A stretch of 64,000 nucleotides of DNA from Balanoglossus misakiensis (lineage: Eukaryota > Hemichordata): assembly GCA_040954595.2 (NCBI GenBank), contig CM082594.2, positions 6,262,001 through 6,326,000 of the forward strand, given 5' to 3'. Below the pieces are notes generated by a model. That model made no database searches. It was not told where the DNA came from and was given only the letters and a program-made list of their open reading frames with translations. The position numbers and the translations under genes were made by a program. Shown here piece by piece: positions 1 through 11,570 of this stretch; position 1 is the first letter of the stretch, and each line of letters opens with the position of its first letter.

Positions 1-447
1 CATCGTTGCTGGCATGATTACTTCGTGTTTTCTCATTTTTGCTAATTATTGTTTTTCTGTGCTGTCTAACAGCTGATGGGATTTTGGGAACTCGCCATAA
101 TAATCATAGATAATGCAAATTACGAGTTCCATTTACTCCGCCCGTAGGCAATATAATATAGATAACCCAGCAAACATGCAGACGCATATCTTTCTCATTT
201 TAGGTTTAAAAATTAGGGTAAATTATTTTCAATCAAGCTTATTATCTATTATCTGATTTTCAACTTGTTCCTCCGAGGCAAGAAGCTGCGTTTTCCAAGA
301 ATGTCCAAATAACTTATCAAATAACTTATAATTAATTTCTGAAATATTCATCGTGTGACAGTCTTTTTTCTTATCAAAAAGTTTCCCAATATACAGCGGA
401 AACCCTCTCTATCTCTCGCTGTCTCTCTCTCTCTTTCAAAGACGTAC
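1..447. other. Left edge, intron 4 of gene A
   Basis: This AT-rich stretch follows the splice donor of gene A exon 4 on the minus strand, so it should be the start of intron 4. I looked on the minus strand for the expected next exon (the counterpart of gene B exon 5, with a GDVSIDENGD-like motif) and did not see it. A CT-rich simple stretch lies at about 405-437. Confidence 0.6.
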
Positions 448-583
448 CGACAAACGTCCTGTTGAAGAGGCGCTGGCTTATATTATAACCGTCATCGGGA
501 TCCACGCCTTCGGAGAGAGACTGGTTCAAGGCCAGGGCATACAGATAGACCGCGTCGTACAGAAACGCCGCGTTGATTATCAC
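448..583 (-). CDS. Gene A exon 4 (ligand-binding domain, C-terminal part)
   Basis: The acceptor is TTACAG before GTGATAATC and the donor is TCG before GTACGT. The exon is 136 bases, phase 0 in and phase 1 out, exactly the length of gene B exon 4. It encodes 45 residues, 29 of them identical to gene B by my count, including YDA, a run of ALN..SLS.GV and the NISQRLFNRTF block. NIS and NRT are potential N-glycosylation sites. Confidence 0.93.
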
Positions 584-3500
584 CTGTAACAAAGCACAAA
601 GCAGAAAGTCATTGACGCATTGTTGTCGGTATAATCCTTCCCCGAAAGCAACTAAACCTTTTTCTCATTGACTACCACATCACACAGTTAGAGTCGGAAG
701 CCATGATTAAAGAAGGTGTCAATTATAGAACGGTCATTGTTGTTTGCGTCGAAAACCCATTAAAAGTCACCATCACCCCTGCAGGTGCAGTGCCTTCATT
801 ACAGTTAGCCATCAATATAGGTGCGTATGAATTGGTTCGTTTATAAGCTGCACCACAGCCGTACATTCGTTCTCAGTAAACATGACAGTAATTACGATGT
901 CACTCGTGCCCGGGACCAACGTGACAACTTGCGAATTTGTGAATGAGAAAATGAAACCTATGAACGATGTTACGCAGCGGGGCGTCCGCATGGATATATG
1001 CGCGTCTTCGTTTCCGGCGCCATATCCGGCGAAAGTAATATTCGGGTGGACACTCGACTTCGATTTCTAAGAAACATGGAGCAGGGGTTGTCGGATGTAA
1101 ATAAAATTTATAGATCGACTACTCAATAAGGACAACAACGACAATAACAACAGCAGCATGGACGGGATTACAACAGACATCGTCTCAAATGAGTGTACAC
1201 TTGAGTCTATCTCGGATGCAATGGGCGACGGTTTTCAAACATTTCTGTTCGCCGCGGAATGATAGCAAAATGAAAGTTCGAAGTGTTAACCGATTTACAT
1301 GACCTCAAATAATCCCATCAGCATTGTTCGGAGTGTGAATAGACTTATATGACCTCAAATAATCCCATCGGACCGCCAAAAGCAGCAAGTTGACACCGTA
1401 AAACAAAATGTCGTCAACATTTCGCGGCAGTATTTTCTTACCACCCTTTACAACTTCAAGGCCGTAAACAATAATGGCCATGATGTTGAAATACATGTAC
1501 ACTACAGTATTGAATTTATCAGCTCCATCAGCTCTGTCCTTTAACAGTTAGAATGCTAGTCAACGGTTTCAAGTGTGCGGCCAATTACTACGATTTAATG
1601 GGATAACACCAGAGCAAGTGACTTGGGAATATACGCTATTATATTGAAACTCGTTGCTTCAGTATAGTAAATCCCCAGGAATAAAACGCCGTAAATATTT
1701 TCAACGGAATTGACCGAACAGTAGTGCTTTTCAAATTGAAGTTTAATTTTCAGTCGTTTTATCGTCTGGCAGTGTGCTCGCCTGTCAATCTTTGCAATAG
1801 TCACGATTGGATGGTAGGCCAATGAGATGCCTTTTATAGGTCATTTACAAACAATACCCGTCGGGAAAATATCGTTTTATTGGCCGAATACAGCATCCGA
1901 GGTACTTACAAAGGTGAAATAGAGACCGAGTAGAGATTACTGTTAAACGTTGAATTGGCGGGTTCTTTCAGATATTTTCAAGAACAAAATGTCTGCCGTT
2001 ACAACACATTTCTTCTTTGTGTTTAATAGCGTCTGATACAGGCGGGTATCACAACCCACGAATATTCGGACTGCTGGGTTTGACACTCACTCTGAAGAAG
2101 TAGTCTGTCAAACCTACGCTTTTCTGGCGTAAAATATAGATAGGAATTCTTTGAACCATGCAACAAAGTTCTCCACTACGGGTCGACGATGTTCCCCGTC
2201 ATGGAATTAGGGCCAATGAAACCCAGGCTGTTGCAGAGCTAAGTTAAGCCGTAAAACTCTTCCTTGTCTATTAAAATTGTAGATCTACGCGAGAGTAATA
2301 AAACTCCTTAGTGACGGTATCACCGACGGAAGCAAATGATGATTTATTTACAATTATAAACAAAGAAGTCCATTGAATGTTTTGAGGCATAATTATTTCA
2401 GTAGGGGAAAATAAAAAACAGTTCCCCAGGGTAGCCATTTGCGCATTTCATTACATTCTATGACTAACGGAAATTTCAGCTGAGAAGTAACAACTGAAAC
2501 GTATAGTAGTGGCCAGCACACGGGTTTAGTCGTAAAACATATCAATTGTATATTGTTTTCATTTCCATTTTCTCGGGGCACGTGTACTATTAAAATTACT
2601 TTACTAATTTACGAGCAATATCCAAAACAGTGCACATAATCATCACACCACGAGCAGAACATTACATTATGGATATTGAACTAGTCTAAGTAGTAAATTA
2701 AGAAACAATTAATTATGCAAATGCGTAATACGCGTCATAATTACGTGGAAGTGGAGGTGATTAAGTCTTAAAATAGAAAATTAAAATGGACTTGAAGAAC
2801 AGATTGCGTACAGTATATACTGTTATGTGACTGACCTTTACTTGTTCGTAATGCAAATGAATGTATGTTTAAGCATTTGATCAAATGATCAATATTACTA
2901 ATGCCATACTTAATCATGTTATTATGCTAAATGTTTCGTTTTCAGTCAGTGAACTGTGGAGCCAGATGATCGCATCAAAACATGTTTGCATTTCCACGGT
3001 TGAGTGATATCCAAGCTTGTAATGTCACATAAAAAAACTCGCGCATTGACAATTACGCAGTATGTATAGTACTGTAACGTTCTTACCTCGTCCCTGTCAT
3101 CCATGACGTAATTAAACGGGGGATCCTGAAACCGGTCTCGAACTCTTTGCTTGAAAACGTCATATTCTGCATTGTTCGGTTCATAATAATTGATTTCAAA
3201 TAATCCTACGAAAAGTCAGAAAGTAGCCAGATAAGTTCGAGTACTATTTTAATTAAATAAAGATCCTCCTTATCGAACACCTTAATTCAACGTCAAAACG
3301 ACGACGAGAAAAACAGAAAACACGCTACCGCTCTCTTACCTTCGTAGGCTTTGACAGCATCGGCATCACGACCGTCTTCGGCCATCCAGGTATGCCTAGC
3401 AAATCGAATGTTCAGGTGGGATATCTCAATCAGGAAGAAGGCATTTTCACCGTTGAGTAGACCTTGGTCGTACGCGTGTAGGATGAGGTTTCTGGTGTCT

Positions 3501-6500
3501 CCGCCGTACACAAAGAGGAAAAATACTGTGGGAGAGGAGAGGGGGGGAGAGAGGGGGAGGGAGGAGAGAGATTAAGATGTGAGAACGGTATTCTTACACT
3601 ATCAATTCAGTACATATATACGTGCGTGTTTCACGGAAAGGACCGGACGACAATCGATTCCATTTTGCTTTTTTTTACTCAGCCATACAAAAAATAACGT
3701 TGAAACGATGTGAGCACAAAAATGACACCGTAAACCATGCGCTCAGTCATGTATGGAATAGTCAAACATTAATGACTCCCGTCGTGCTGAAGTCATATGC
3801 GTTTTAATGTTGTGTAACAAAATAGTGACCTGCTGTTTGCATGCATCGTTTTCCAGATATCGCTGACGAAAGTGTCTCCGAGCTTACGTGTGTGGAGAAA
3901 ACTATCAGCCTGATATTTTCCTTCCGGGGAGAATCAATATGGCGGCACTCGTTGAGTGGAACGTCAATTGGTTCGCGTTAGCAGAATGAACGAAAATTGC
4001 TACTCGGCATGATATTCTCAACCAGCCTTAAACATTATTTATTAAATGCGTATAGAACTCGCTTCCTCGGTTTAGTCTTGATGTGATTTTTTGCCCACAG
4101 CACTACAGGCCGCACATTTTGGGCCATTTTGTAGTCATGGTAATATGTAACTGACTTTTGTTTGGCGAAAATTAATCAGCTGTATTAGAAGTCTAAAGTA
4201 TATATCTATCTTAATTTAAAGAAGTGTCCATGACAATTTTCTTGTTGTACACGTGCTTGTTGCACGTTAGACGGACACGACAACATAACATTTAAACCCC
4301 TAACGTAATACCTAATAACACGACCAACTATTCCCTTTTCTCGGTTTTAATGGGGTGGCCGATTATTCGAAAGGGAAGGTGCGATCCTAGCAATAAACAG
4401 CCAAAACCTATCGAATATAAACGCGTGAAACGGCTCGAGAGAATTGTGCAAATGACCTTAAATCACGGAGGGGGGGTATGTGCGCATCGACAGAATGATA
4501 TCAAAGGGCCCGGGTAACGGAAAGCGGCCGTAGAATAGACCTAAGATTAACTGTCACTTTCCATTAGAAAACCTATTTCCCACTGTCACGGTCATATTGT
4601 ACAACACTTCACGCGCAAAGCCGGCAATAAAGTGCTCACCGTTCTACCACGAGTGAAATCGGCTCAGGAGGAAGTCATCCCAGCCGTCGACAAAGGCGGT
4701 TCTTTACGACAAAGCACAAGTATATACTAGTAGTCCAAATTTTCTAGTGTGATCAGACTAATGCATAAAACAGATATTGTGAGGACTATTTGTGCTATAT
4801 ACACCGTGATAAAACGGTCGCCCCAAAGGAAATTCCATTCTGAAATCCACGAGTCGAACAATTACCGTATGGCTTATACATCCTTTTAGTGTTACGATGA
4901 AAGCTTTTTCATTCAGCGTTGTTGATGTATACTTCCACAAATTCGACAAAACGTGTACAATAAATTATGAAAGACATGCGACGATAAAAGCCCTGAACAA
5001 ACCCAAAGAAACGTAATTTCTTTTGACCCCGTCGCAATGTGACCTACTTGTCTAAACTACGAAGAGTAATTGCGTGTCTGACGAGCGTTAACGTCACAAT
5101 TTGTGAGAGTCGATCTGTCGACTGCTGGCCGACGATAAAGGCTTCTTTTGGGTATTTTTCATTCTCAAGTTATTCCATACCTGGCGAGAATAATACAATC
5201 CCGCGCTCAATCAGACCAAATACGTTTATCCCATTCACCGTTTCATTGAGATTGCATCAGCGTTGTTGACATAAACTACGACCGATTCGGGAAAAGGGGA
5301 GAACAATCAGGCACGACATGCGATTGAATTGGTTTAATTGTCCCGTGAGAGAAGAACCACGGGACTATAGCATTGGCACTTTCAACATTGAAATATTGCA
5401 ATTTTAGCTGTCTCCGACATTGACAGAAAAAAATGTCACCTGATTTTACGTACGTGACTGTCGACGCCTTTGTTCTCCCTTTGCTTTCGGTTTGTCAGCG
5501 GAATTTTAGCAATTATACCTCGCGAAGACCAACAATAGTTGAAGTGCCATTGCAATAGCGACCATTTTCTCGTCAATCTAGCAACGTTAATTAATCAAAA
5601 TACCACAAATCTCATTATAAACTGCCGCCGGAATATACATTGGGTATGGCCGTGTTTACTGTATCGGTCGGCATAGTTTTGCCATTCCAATGTTTTAATT
5701 AAATGACCTTCCAATATCTTCTTCATACATTCTGTCACACTAGATCGAACATACTGTGTATAAGTGATAGATGTATGGTAATTACCGCCACTATGATTAG
5801 CACAGTAATGTGTATGTGATCACCAGCTAAATAAAGATGGCGTTCTTTGCCTGGGATGTAACTGGAGGATTTCCATATTTTAGCAGTTTATTTAAGTCAT
5901 GAATGTATGAAAGATATTATTTCGTATAGATTGAGGAATCTTTCACTGGTTCTCCCAATGTGACCATTATTGACGAGTTGTAGAGTGTGGGGTGAACGTC
6001 CCTCAGAAGATCAACATTGGTTTCCAATTATTCAACGCGGGGATATCACGTATCCCATTTATATAAAAACAGTGACAATCTTTCCCATAAATCTCAAAGG
6101 CTGTATGGCTGTAATTCGCACGACAGAATCAATTTTTTCTTCACGCACAGCAATTTTCAAAAACCCGATTGCGAGCGTAGGTCACATACTGCCCAGACTA
6201 TCGTGATGGACATTAACTGGCCAATTAACACCAAAGGCGACAGTTATATCAAGTTTCATCTTTTTCTCTGTCTGCGCAACAGGTTAGCTACACACAGGTG
6301 ACACCAAACATTGAATCACTTGCATTTCACGCCTTTTTAATGGAGTCAATGGTATGGAACAATGTGTAGTGCGACAATGGCGCTATGTTTTGAATACGTA
6401 ATTATCAAGTTCCATTGGAAACATCTGCAGCAAAAACATTGCGGTACATTGGGTTTCAGCGGGTGGCCACGAGAACGTTCCACAACACATGATGTAAATT

Positions 6501-9500
6501 CGCCCCGAAGTCAAGTATTGACCTACCAATGTGCAATTAATTGAGAGAAGCTGACATTTCGGAACCTATAAGAATGGCGCTACTACACCGACAGATTCGA
6601 CAACCGTTCAAATGGAAAACTACACCAATCACAAAAAAATACTCAATCGATTTAGGTGTCACGAAATACATTTCAGTGAAATCAATTTACTTTACCTGAG
6701 GCGGGGAAGTACTCTCTGAGAGCTGGAAACAACGGCGATAAAATTTTATTACGTTAGCGTGCTACTAATAAAACGCTTGACTTCTTCTAGATGAAGTAAT
6801 TTTGTTACAAAATCACGGTAAAACACATCAAAATATTTTGTGTTATACATGTATTGGATTCCTGTGCTACTGCTGGGAGACACTATCGGTTAAATGTGTT
6901 TTAGATGGTGTAAATGTGAATTCATGAAAACAGTCTAATTAAAACATTCTTCTTTTTTGCAATCTTTTAGACGACGGTTATTTTGGGGCGCATAACCACC
7001 CCACTCACCAAGGAAACATTTGATTTCGCGTGCCACGTTAAATTATCGTGCCATGCGGTCGAGCGCATTCAATCAAGGAAAGGTTTTCAATATTTTTGTT
7101 TCTGTTTTGGAATAGCGGGATTTGTACCCTTGAAAGAAGTCATGAGCCGTTCATACCTCTTTAAACACTTGGTTTTAGTTAAATAACCGACCACCTCACA
7201 CAATAAACCTGACTGCTGGTGGTGGTGCTCAAAGGAAACCCTGGTAACGTTCTACCCTTGTTGCAGTGACTAGGCGTTTACCTCAACCGTGGATTTTGTT
7301 GGTTAATGCTGCCATATGGTCCCCCACATTAAGAACTCGCTATTCATACCTTGTATGGGTCATAATAAACGATATAAATTTCATGCCAATAGTTGATGTA
7401 TTACAGAGTCTTGGATACCGACGGCTCTTTTGTGGGGCTTTCAATATAGACATCTGTACCGGGGATTATGTCACAATTGTGTTTGTGTTTCCATCATTTA
7501 ATGACAACAGATGCGGGTAACGTTATATCCGTTTCTGTAGCAACCATTATCATCTCGCGCGCCGAAATCGGTTACTATATTCACAGTCCGGACCATGCTA
7601 CATCTAAGGTGTGAAACGATGGAGGGGATCAGTCAGTACATTAACACGTACGTGTGAACGACGCATATCCAAAGGATGACTCGATGATTACTAGGAAGGA
7701 AGGTTCCCGAGGAGTGTTAAATAACATCCGCAACGAGCCAAAAAAACATGTCTAAGCTGTTTCATCGCCTCATCCCACAGCGTCCAACATCAGCAACACA
7801 TTTGACAAGTGTGAAAATCACTCCGCATTTGCTGATGCTTGTAAAATGGCACGTACGCTTAAATGGCTCTGTAGAAACGCATACGCGACACATTCTTGTC
7901 TTGTCCAAAAGGGGCAATGATTGATCGTACACACATAACACTGTCACACAAGCACATAACTGACGACACTCATCCCAATTATGTTACGCTCTCCATTCCA
8001 ATGCAATCGCCAAACAAACTTACAGGCTATATTAATTAGCACTTGCGAAGGCAACTACGAGTTGCGCAGTAACGAGAAAAATGTGTTCATGTAGTGAGTA
8101 TGCAATGCGTTATCGATCAAACTTCTTGTAATAACCCCTTTATCATACGTGAATGCCTAAAGATAGTCTGGGTGGTGTTTTTTGAAAAATGCGATGAGAT
8201 CGACGGTTCTAAATTGGAAGATTGGAAGATAGTAGATGCAATTTTTTTTCTGGTAGCTATATTTATCATGCTATTGATACACGCAGCCGAGAACCCGGCC
8301 ACATGCCTGCTGACATGATTTGCATTCATTTTATGCCTTATGGCAAAAGTTAGGATACTCCAGCCAGCAATACACACACTTGTGTTGAAATCACCGTCCT
8401 ATTCATTGTGACATTTTTCAATGGTGTATTGTATGACATTAATTGCAGGTTATTTAATTTAACGGACCTTAAGTAAAATGGATGACTTTTCCGTTTGAAA
8501 GGGGACAATGTGAAACAATGAAGCTGCAGCGTAGCCGTATTTACAAAACCGATATCCACGACCGACAGATCAATATGTCGACTTTAAGTAGCGTCATAAC
8601 TAGAAAAGGGTAAACCCTTACACTGAAGATGATGTTTACTGCGCCATCTCGCATACAGCGTATTCTAGTTAAGGACAAGTAACAGCTGGCCTTAAGCCGC
8701 CATCTTATCCCGTATAGGGCGCGTTATTTTGTCACGATGTCCATAATTTACGCTCGTTTCATATCGCGTAAAACAAGGATAAGAGCCTTTTCACGAGAAT
8801 AGTGGGTCAGACTTTATAGCAAATATGTTTTTGACTTGTTTTAACCATGCTTTCTTTTTAATCCAAAAGTCCCAATGTTCTGAAATAAAAGAATTATCGT
8901 CCGTTCCGGTCTTAGAATGCTTATAAGGTTCTGAAAAAGGTTAATAACACCGAGAGACGCCAAATCTTTATGAAATTGCCAAATAATTCCAATAGAGTCA
9001 GCGAACAAACTTATAGACTGGGTAATACGGCAGTAGGTGTATAATATTTTTAGTTATTAATTGCCACTCTCGAATGCCGTTTAATTTTCCGAGCCAATCA
9101 TTTATCATGCAACTGTCAAGCTAGCTCATAATTGGAAAGAAAATGGTACATCAACCGTGCAAATTGTAAAATGTGTCGACTATACATTGCCCTGTAAATA
9201 GCTTAGGCATGATTAAGACGTGGTAATTTTTCATGAAAATAATATTGTTTTTCCCCGTGACATTTTTGTGAACATAAATAAGTGTGCCATTTCCTTGCTT
9301 TATCAACCGTAGAATTTAACCTTTAAGATGCACCAGTAGGCAAGCTGCAATGTAATTCTGTCTCGATTCCATGAAATGTTTTTAACTTGAAAAATGTGCA
9401 GATCGATGTTTCTGTTGACTTGACGCACGCTTTTAATCCCCGTGAATTGCCATCACAGGTTGTTAACTCCCACGGGATGATTTTCACTTCCTCATTGCAC

Positions 9501-11469
9501 GGGAACTATGTAGTGATGTGCAGGTAAGTACTCGATAGAAACGCGTAATCTCGCTGATGTGGGGGCTCATTTTTATCAACTTATACAGTTGTCTCGAAAG
9601 TGCGGTTTAAACACTTACAGAAATACTGATGGCGCAAGTGTGAATGGTTTGTTTTGAAAATGGGTGAATATTAATGGATTAGACGAAAACCGTGCGCCAA
9701 AGGGGACGTGAGTGGATTAGCATCTTTCAGTGGTCACAAATGTGTTCCAAAATCGGCCACAGAGGACGTTCCTGGTTGAATTTTAAAGGCCGGCCAACTT
9801 GGCCAAGAGACGTTTCTGGCGTCACTCTGAAACCAGTCGCACTGCACTGGCAAATAGAACGGAGCCTGTGAATGGTGTTGAACTGGGTTGTGTGAATCGG
9901 CGAGGACGTAAATGTCGCCACGATCGCGACCGAGGTGTCGCCGACACGAACTCGGATCAACGGGAATTTACCCGGATATTGCCTGCGATCGTCCAGCTGT
10001 GCCCAATCGTAAAGTTAGCCGATCGTGCAAGTGGCGAGTTCGGGTTGGTGGGAAAATTAACCGGAGCTGATGTTTGCGCGCTGTGTTTAATAGCCCCATT
10101 AATGGCGATTAAAAGTTTTTTTTTTTAATTTTCACTCGTGATGTCAGCATCCACCAGAAAAATAAATTCACAACAACAACATTAAATTTTCCCCGTCTTT
10201 CGGCAGCAGAACGTACTCCGCATGTCAACCTGCATCAAGTGGAGGTGTTTGGGGAAATCGTGGCTATTTTTTTCGAAACAAAGTGCCGATCACCGGAAAT
10301 TTAATAAATATAGTATACGTCTACCATCACATCATTACGATCAGTAAGTAATCAAGCGAAATTGTATTTTAACCTAATCACCCGGAATTAATATATTGTA
10401 AAAATAGAGTCCATTTCTGATTATGTTTTCTCGTATACTTAATAGCACCAGCTAAAACACGGACGTGGCAAAGAAAATTACAGACTTGAATCGGGCATTG
10501 TGCAAATGTGTGAAATGGTGCTTAAATCCCCCCCCCCCCCCGTGGTCGCCGCTGTAGTAATAGCTCTTTGTAAGTCTGAGGATTATGCAGAAGAAATCAT
10601 GTAAATAGCGATATTGCTATTTTTATATTTCGGGAGACAAATTTACATGAAGGAGAACAGTTTAGAGTAATAGCAGCACTGCAAGAAAATGTTACTGCGT
10701 CGCAAGAACCTGTGCCATGCAAATTAAGCAAATCTGCATTTAAGGTTCACAGGTGCACGTACATACCTCTGGAAACCATAGCTGCATTGTCAACTGCTCG
10801 GTGTTGTCTCTTGATGTCCTCTTCCGAGAAGTCTTCATGACCGGGACTAAATTCTTCAAAAGCCGACACAACGATGTCGTTCATTGTGAGTTCCTCCCGT
10901 ATCACCAGCGCAGCGCTTTTCCACAGATTCTCGTTGGAAGTGAGAATCGCAACGTGCGTCCAATTATAGTGTTGCAGGATGGACAGAAGGAATCCCGTCA
11001 GTTTCGTGTAGGGTGCCACCGTCCTGGCGAACGTCGGGTAGAGACCCTTGTCGCTGAGCGTCTTGCTGGCCGCTCCCCACGACACGTGCGGCAGTTGCCA
11101 CTTGGCAGTCATCAGACCGGTCGGCTCGCACACCACGCTGCAGCCCGACCCGACGAAGGCGTCCACGCCCCTGCCGTCGAACTTCTGCGACCACAGGTCG
11201 ATGGTGTGCCACAGTCCCACGCTGGCGGTACACTCGTCGTTGCGCCACGTGTAGGTGAGGTTGTGCCCTCCGCCGTGTATCGCCGAGAAGGCCGGATCGC
11301 CGTGGATATCGTCCAGGGCCACGTTGACGGCGCCGGCGACGGACGGCCCCACTCCCCAGAAGCCGTCCCACGGCAGCAGTACGCCTATGTGGAATTCCTT
11401 CCCGGAGGCAAAACACATCGACAGTAGCACCAAAACAGCGTCTATTATGATAGTCACCTTACAACCCAT
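448..11469 (-). CDS. Gene A: receptor guanylate cyclase, 5' part only (4 exons, runs off the left edge)
   Basis: Joined coding exons are 11469-10767, 3525-3340, 3205-3087 and 583-448, giving about 381 complete codons. Residues 1 to about 22 form a signal peptide (hydrophobic core IIIDAVLVLLSMCF). The rest is an ANF_receptor-type ligand-binding domain, with GVLLPWDG near residue 29, Cys80 and Cys110 where the family has its first disulphide, and the YNISQRLFNRTF block at the end of exon 4. By family knowledge the protein is a membrane receptor whose missing C-terminal half would hold the transmembrane, kinase-homology and cyclase domains. All three internal junctions are GT-AG and keep the frame (phases 1, 1, 0). 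Exons 2-4 match gene B exons 2-4 in phase and sequence. A clearance-type receptor lacking a cyclase domain cannot be excluded, because the 3' exons are outside the window. Confidence 0.93.
584..3086. other. Gene A intron 3 (2.5 kb)
   Basis: No coding sequence was recognised. The intron contains a 20-base direct repeat (1300-1319 and 1350-1369, both TGACCTCAAATAATCCCATC) spaced 50 bases apart. The rest is AT-rich unique-looking sequence. Confidence 0.6.
3087..3205 (-). CDS. Gene A exon 3 (ligand-binding domain)
   Basis: The acceptor is TTCGTAG and the donor is GACGAG before GTAAGA. The exon is 119 bases, phase 1 in and phase 0 out. It encodes a block starting LFEINYYEPNN and ending FNYVMDDRDE, parallel to LLDINTLEPHN...FNYVMPDHEE in gene B exon 3. 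The first codon is split with exon 2 and reads Gly in both paralogues. Confidence 0.92.
3340..3525 (-). CDS. Gene A exon 2 (ligand-binding domain)
   Basis: The exon is 186 bases, phase 1 in and phase 1 out. It encodes FFLFVYGGDTRNLILHAYDQ and onward to DADAVKAYEG, the family block in which a cytosolic-looking V-[FI]-[FI]-L strand precedes a G-D helix. It aligns with gene B exon 2 (FILCAYGRDVRQLML...EEAVQAFEG). The acceptor is preceded by an unusually long pure pyrimidine tract, read on the plus strand as the purine run at about 3529-3572. Confidence 0.93.
3526..10766. other. Gene A intron 1 (7.2 kb)
   Basis: A large first intron separates the signal-peptide exon from exon 2. Nothing in it is recognisable as a gene. 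Open frames of 60-109 codons occur on both strands (the longest is 9799-10128 on the plus strand, in a locally GC-richer patch) but show no family signature and no convincing splice pairs. A purine simple stretch abuts the exon 2 acceptor and a run of C lies at about 10530-10541. Confidence 0.6.
10767..11469 (-). CDS. Gene A exon 1: signal peptide and N-terminal ligand-binding lobe
   Basis: I place the start at the ATG at 11469-11467 (MGCKVTIIID...), because the open frame further upstream has only a TTG and this ATG gives a good signal peptide ending near CFASG (residues 19-23). The exon encodes 234 codons plus one base. Visible family blocks are FHIGVLLPWDG, the NDEC cysteine (C80), FVGSGCSVVCEP (C110, C114), LPHVSWGA, LYPTFARTVAPY and YNWTHVAILTS. 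NLT (residue 70) and NWT (residue 169) are possible glycosylation sites. The donor is CCAGAG before GTATGT. The exon is markedly GC-richer than its surroundings, which is why both strands look open here. Confidence 0.95.
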
Positions 11470-11485
11470 ATCACCACCGTTTTCA

Positions 11486-11503
11486 TCAGCAGACTTCAAA
11501 CAT
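11486..11503 (-). promoter_or_regulatory. Short upstream ORF before gene A start
   Basis: An ATG at 11503 opens a five-codon frame (MFEVC) that stops at TGA 11488-11486, 16 bases before the chosen start codon. If the transcript begins upstream of it, as is likely, it could lower translation of the receptor. This is seen directly in sequence; the effect is inferred. Confidence 0.4.
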
Positions 11504-11560
11504 CTCGGAATCTTGACAGATGACTCTATTTGGTTTTACGGCTGCCGGTTCAGAACTTCC

Positions 11561-11570
11561 CTTTTATTGT
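11561..11570 (-). promoter_or_regulatory. Possible TATA-like box for gene A
   Basis: On the minus strand the sequence reads ACAATAAAAG about 95 bases upstream of the start codon. Its position would suit a transcription start near 11530. No other promoter element was recognised and a further upstream untranslated exon is possible. Confidence 0.15.

Noticed and set aside
9799-10128. 109-codon plus-strand frame in gene A intron 1
   Set aside because: It has no domain signature, arginine-rich chance composition in a GC-richer patch, and no splice context.
10753-11427. Long plus-strand frame (224 codons) and an overlapping minus-strand frame over gene A exon 1
   Set aside because: These are shadows of the GC-rich exon, whose true frame is fixed by the signal peptide, the receptor motifs and the splice phase.
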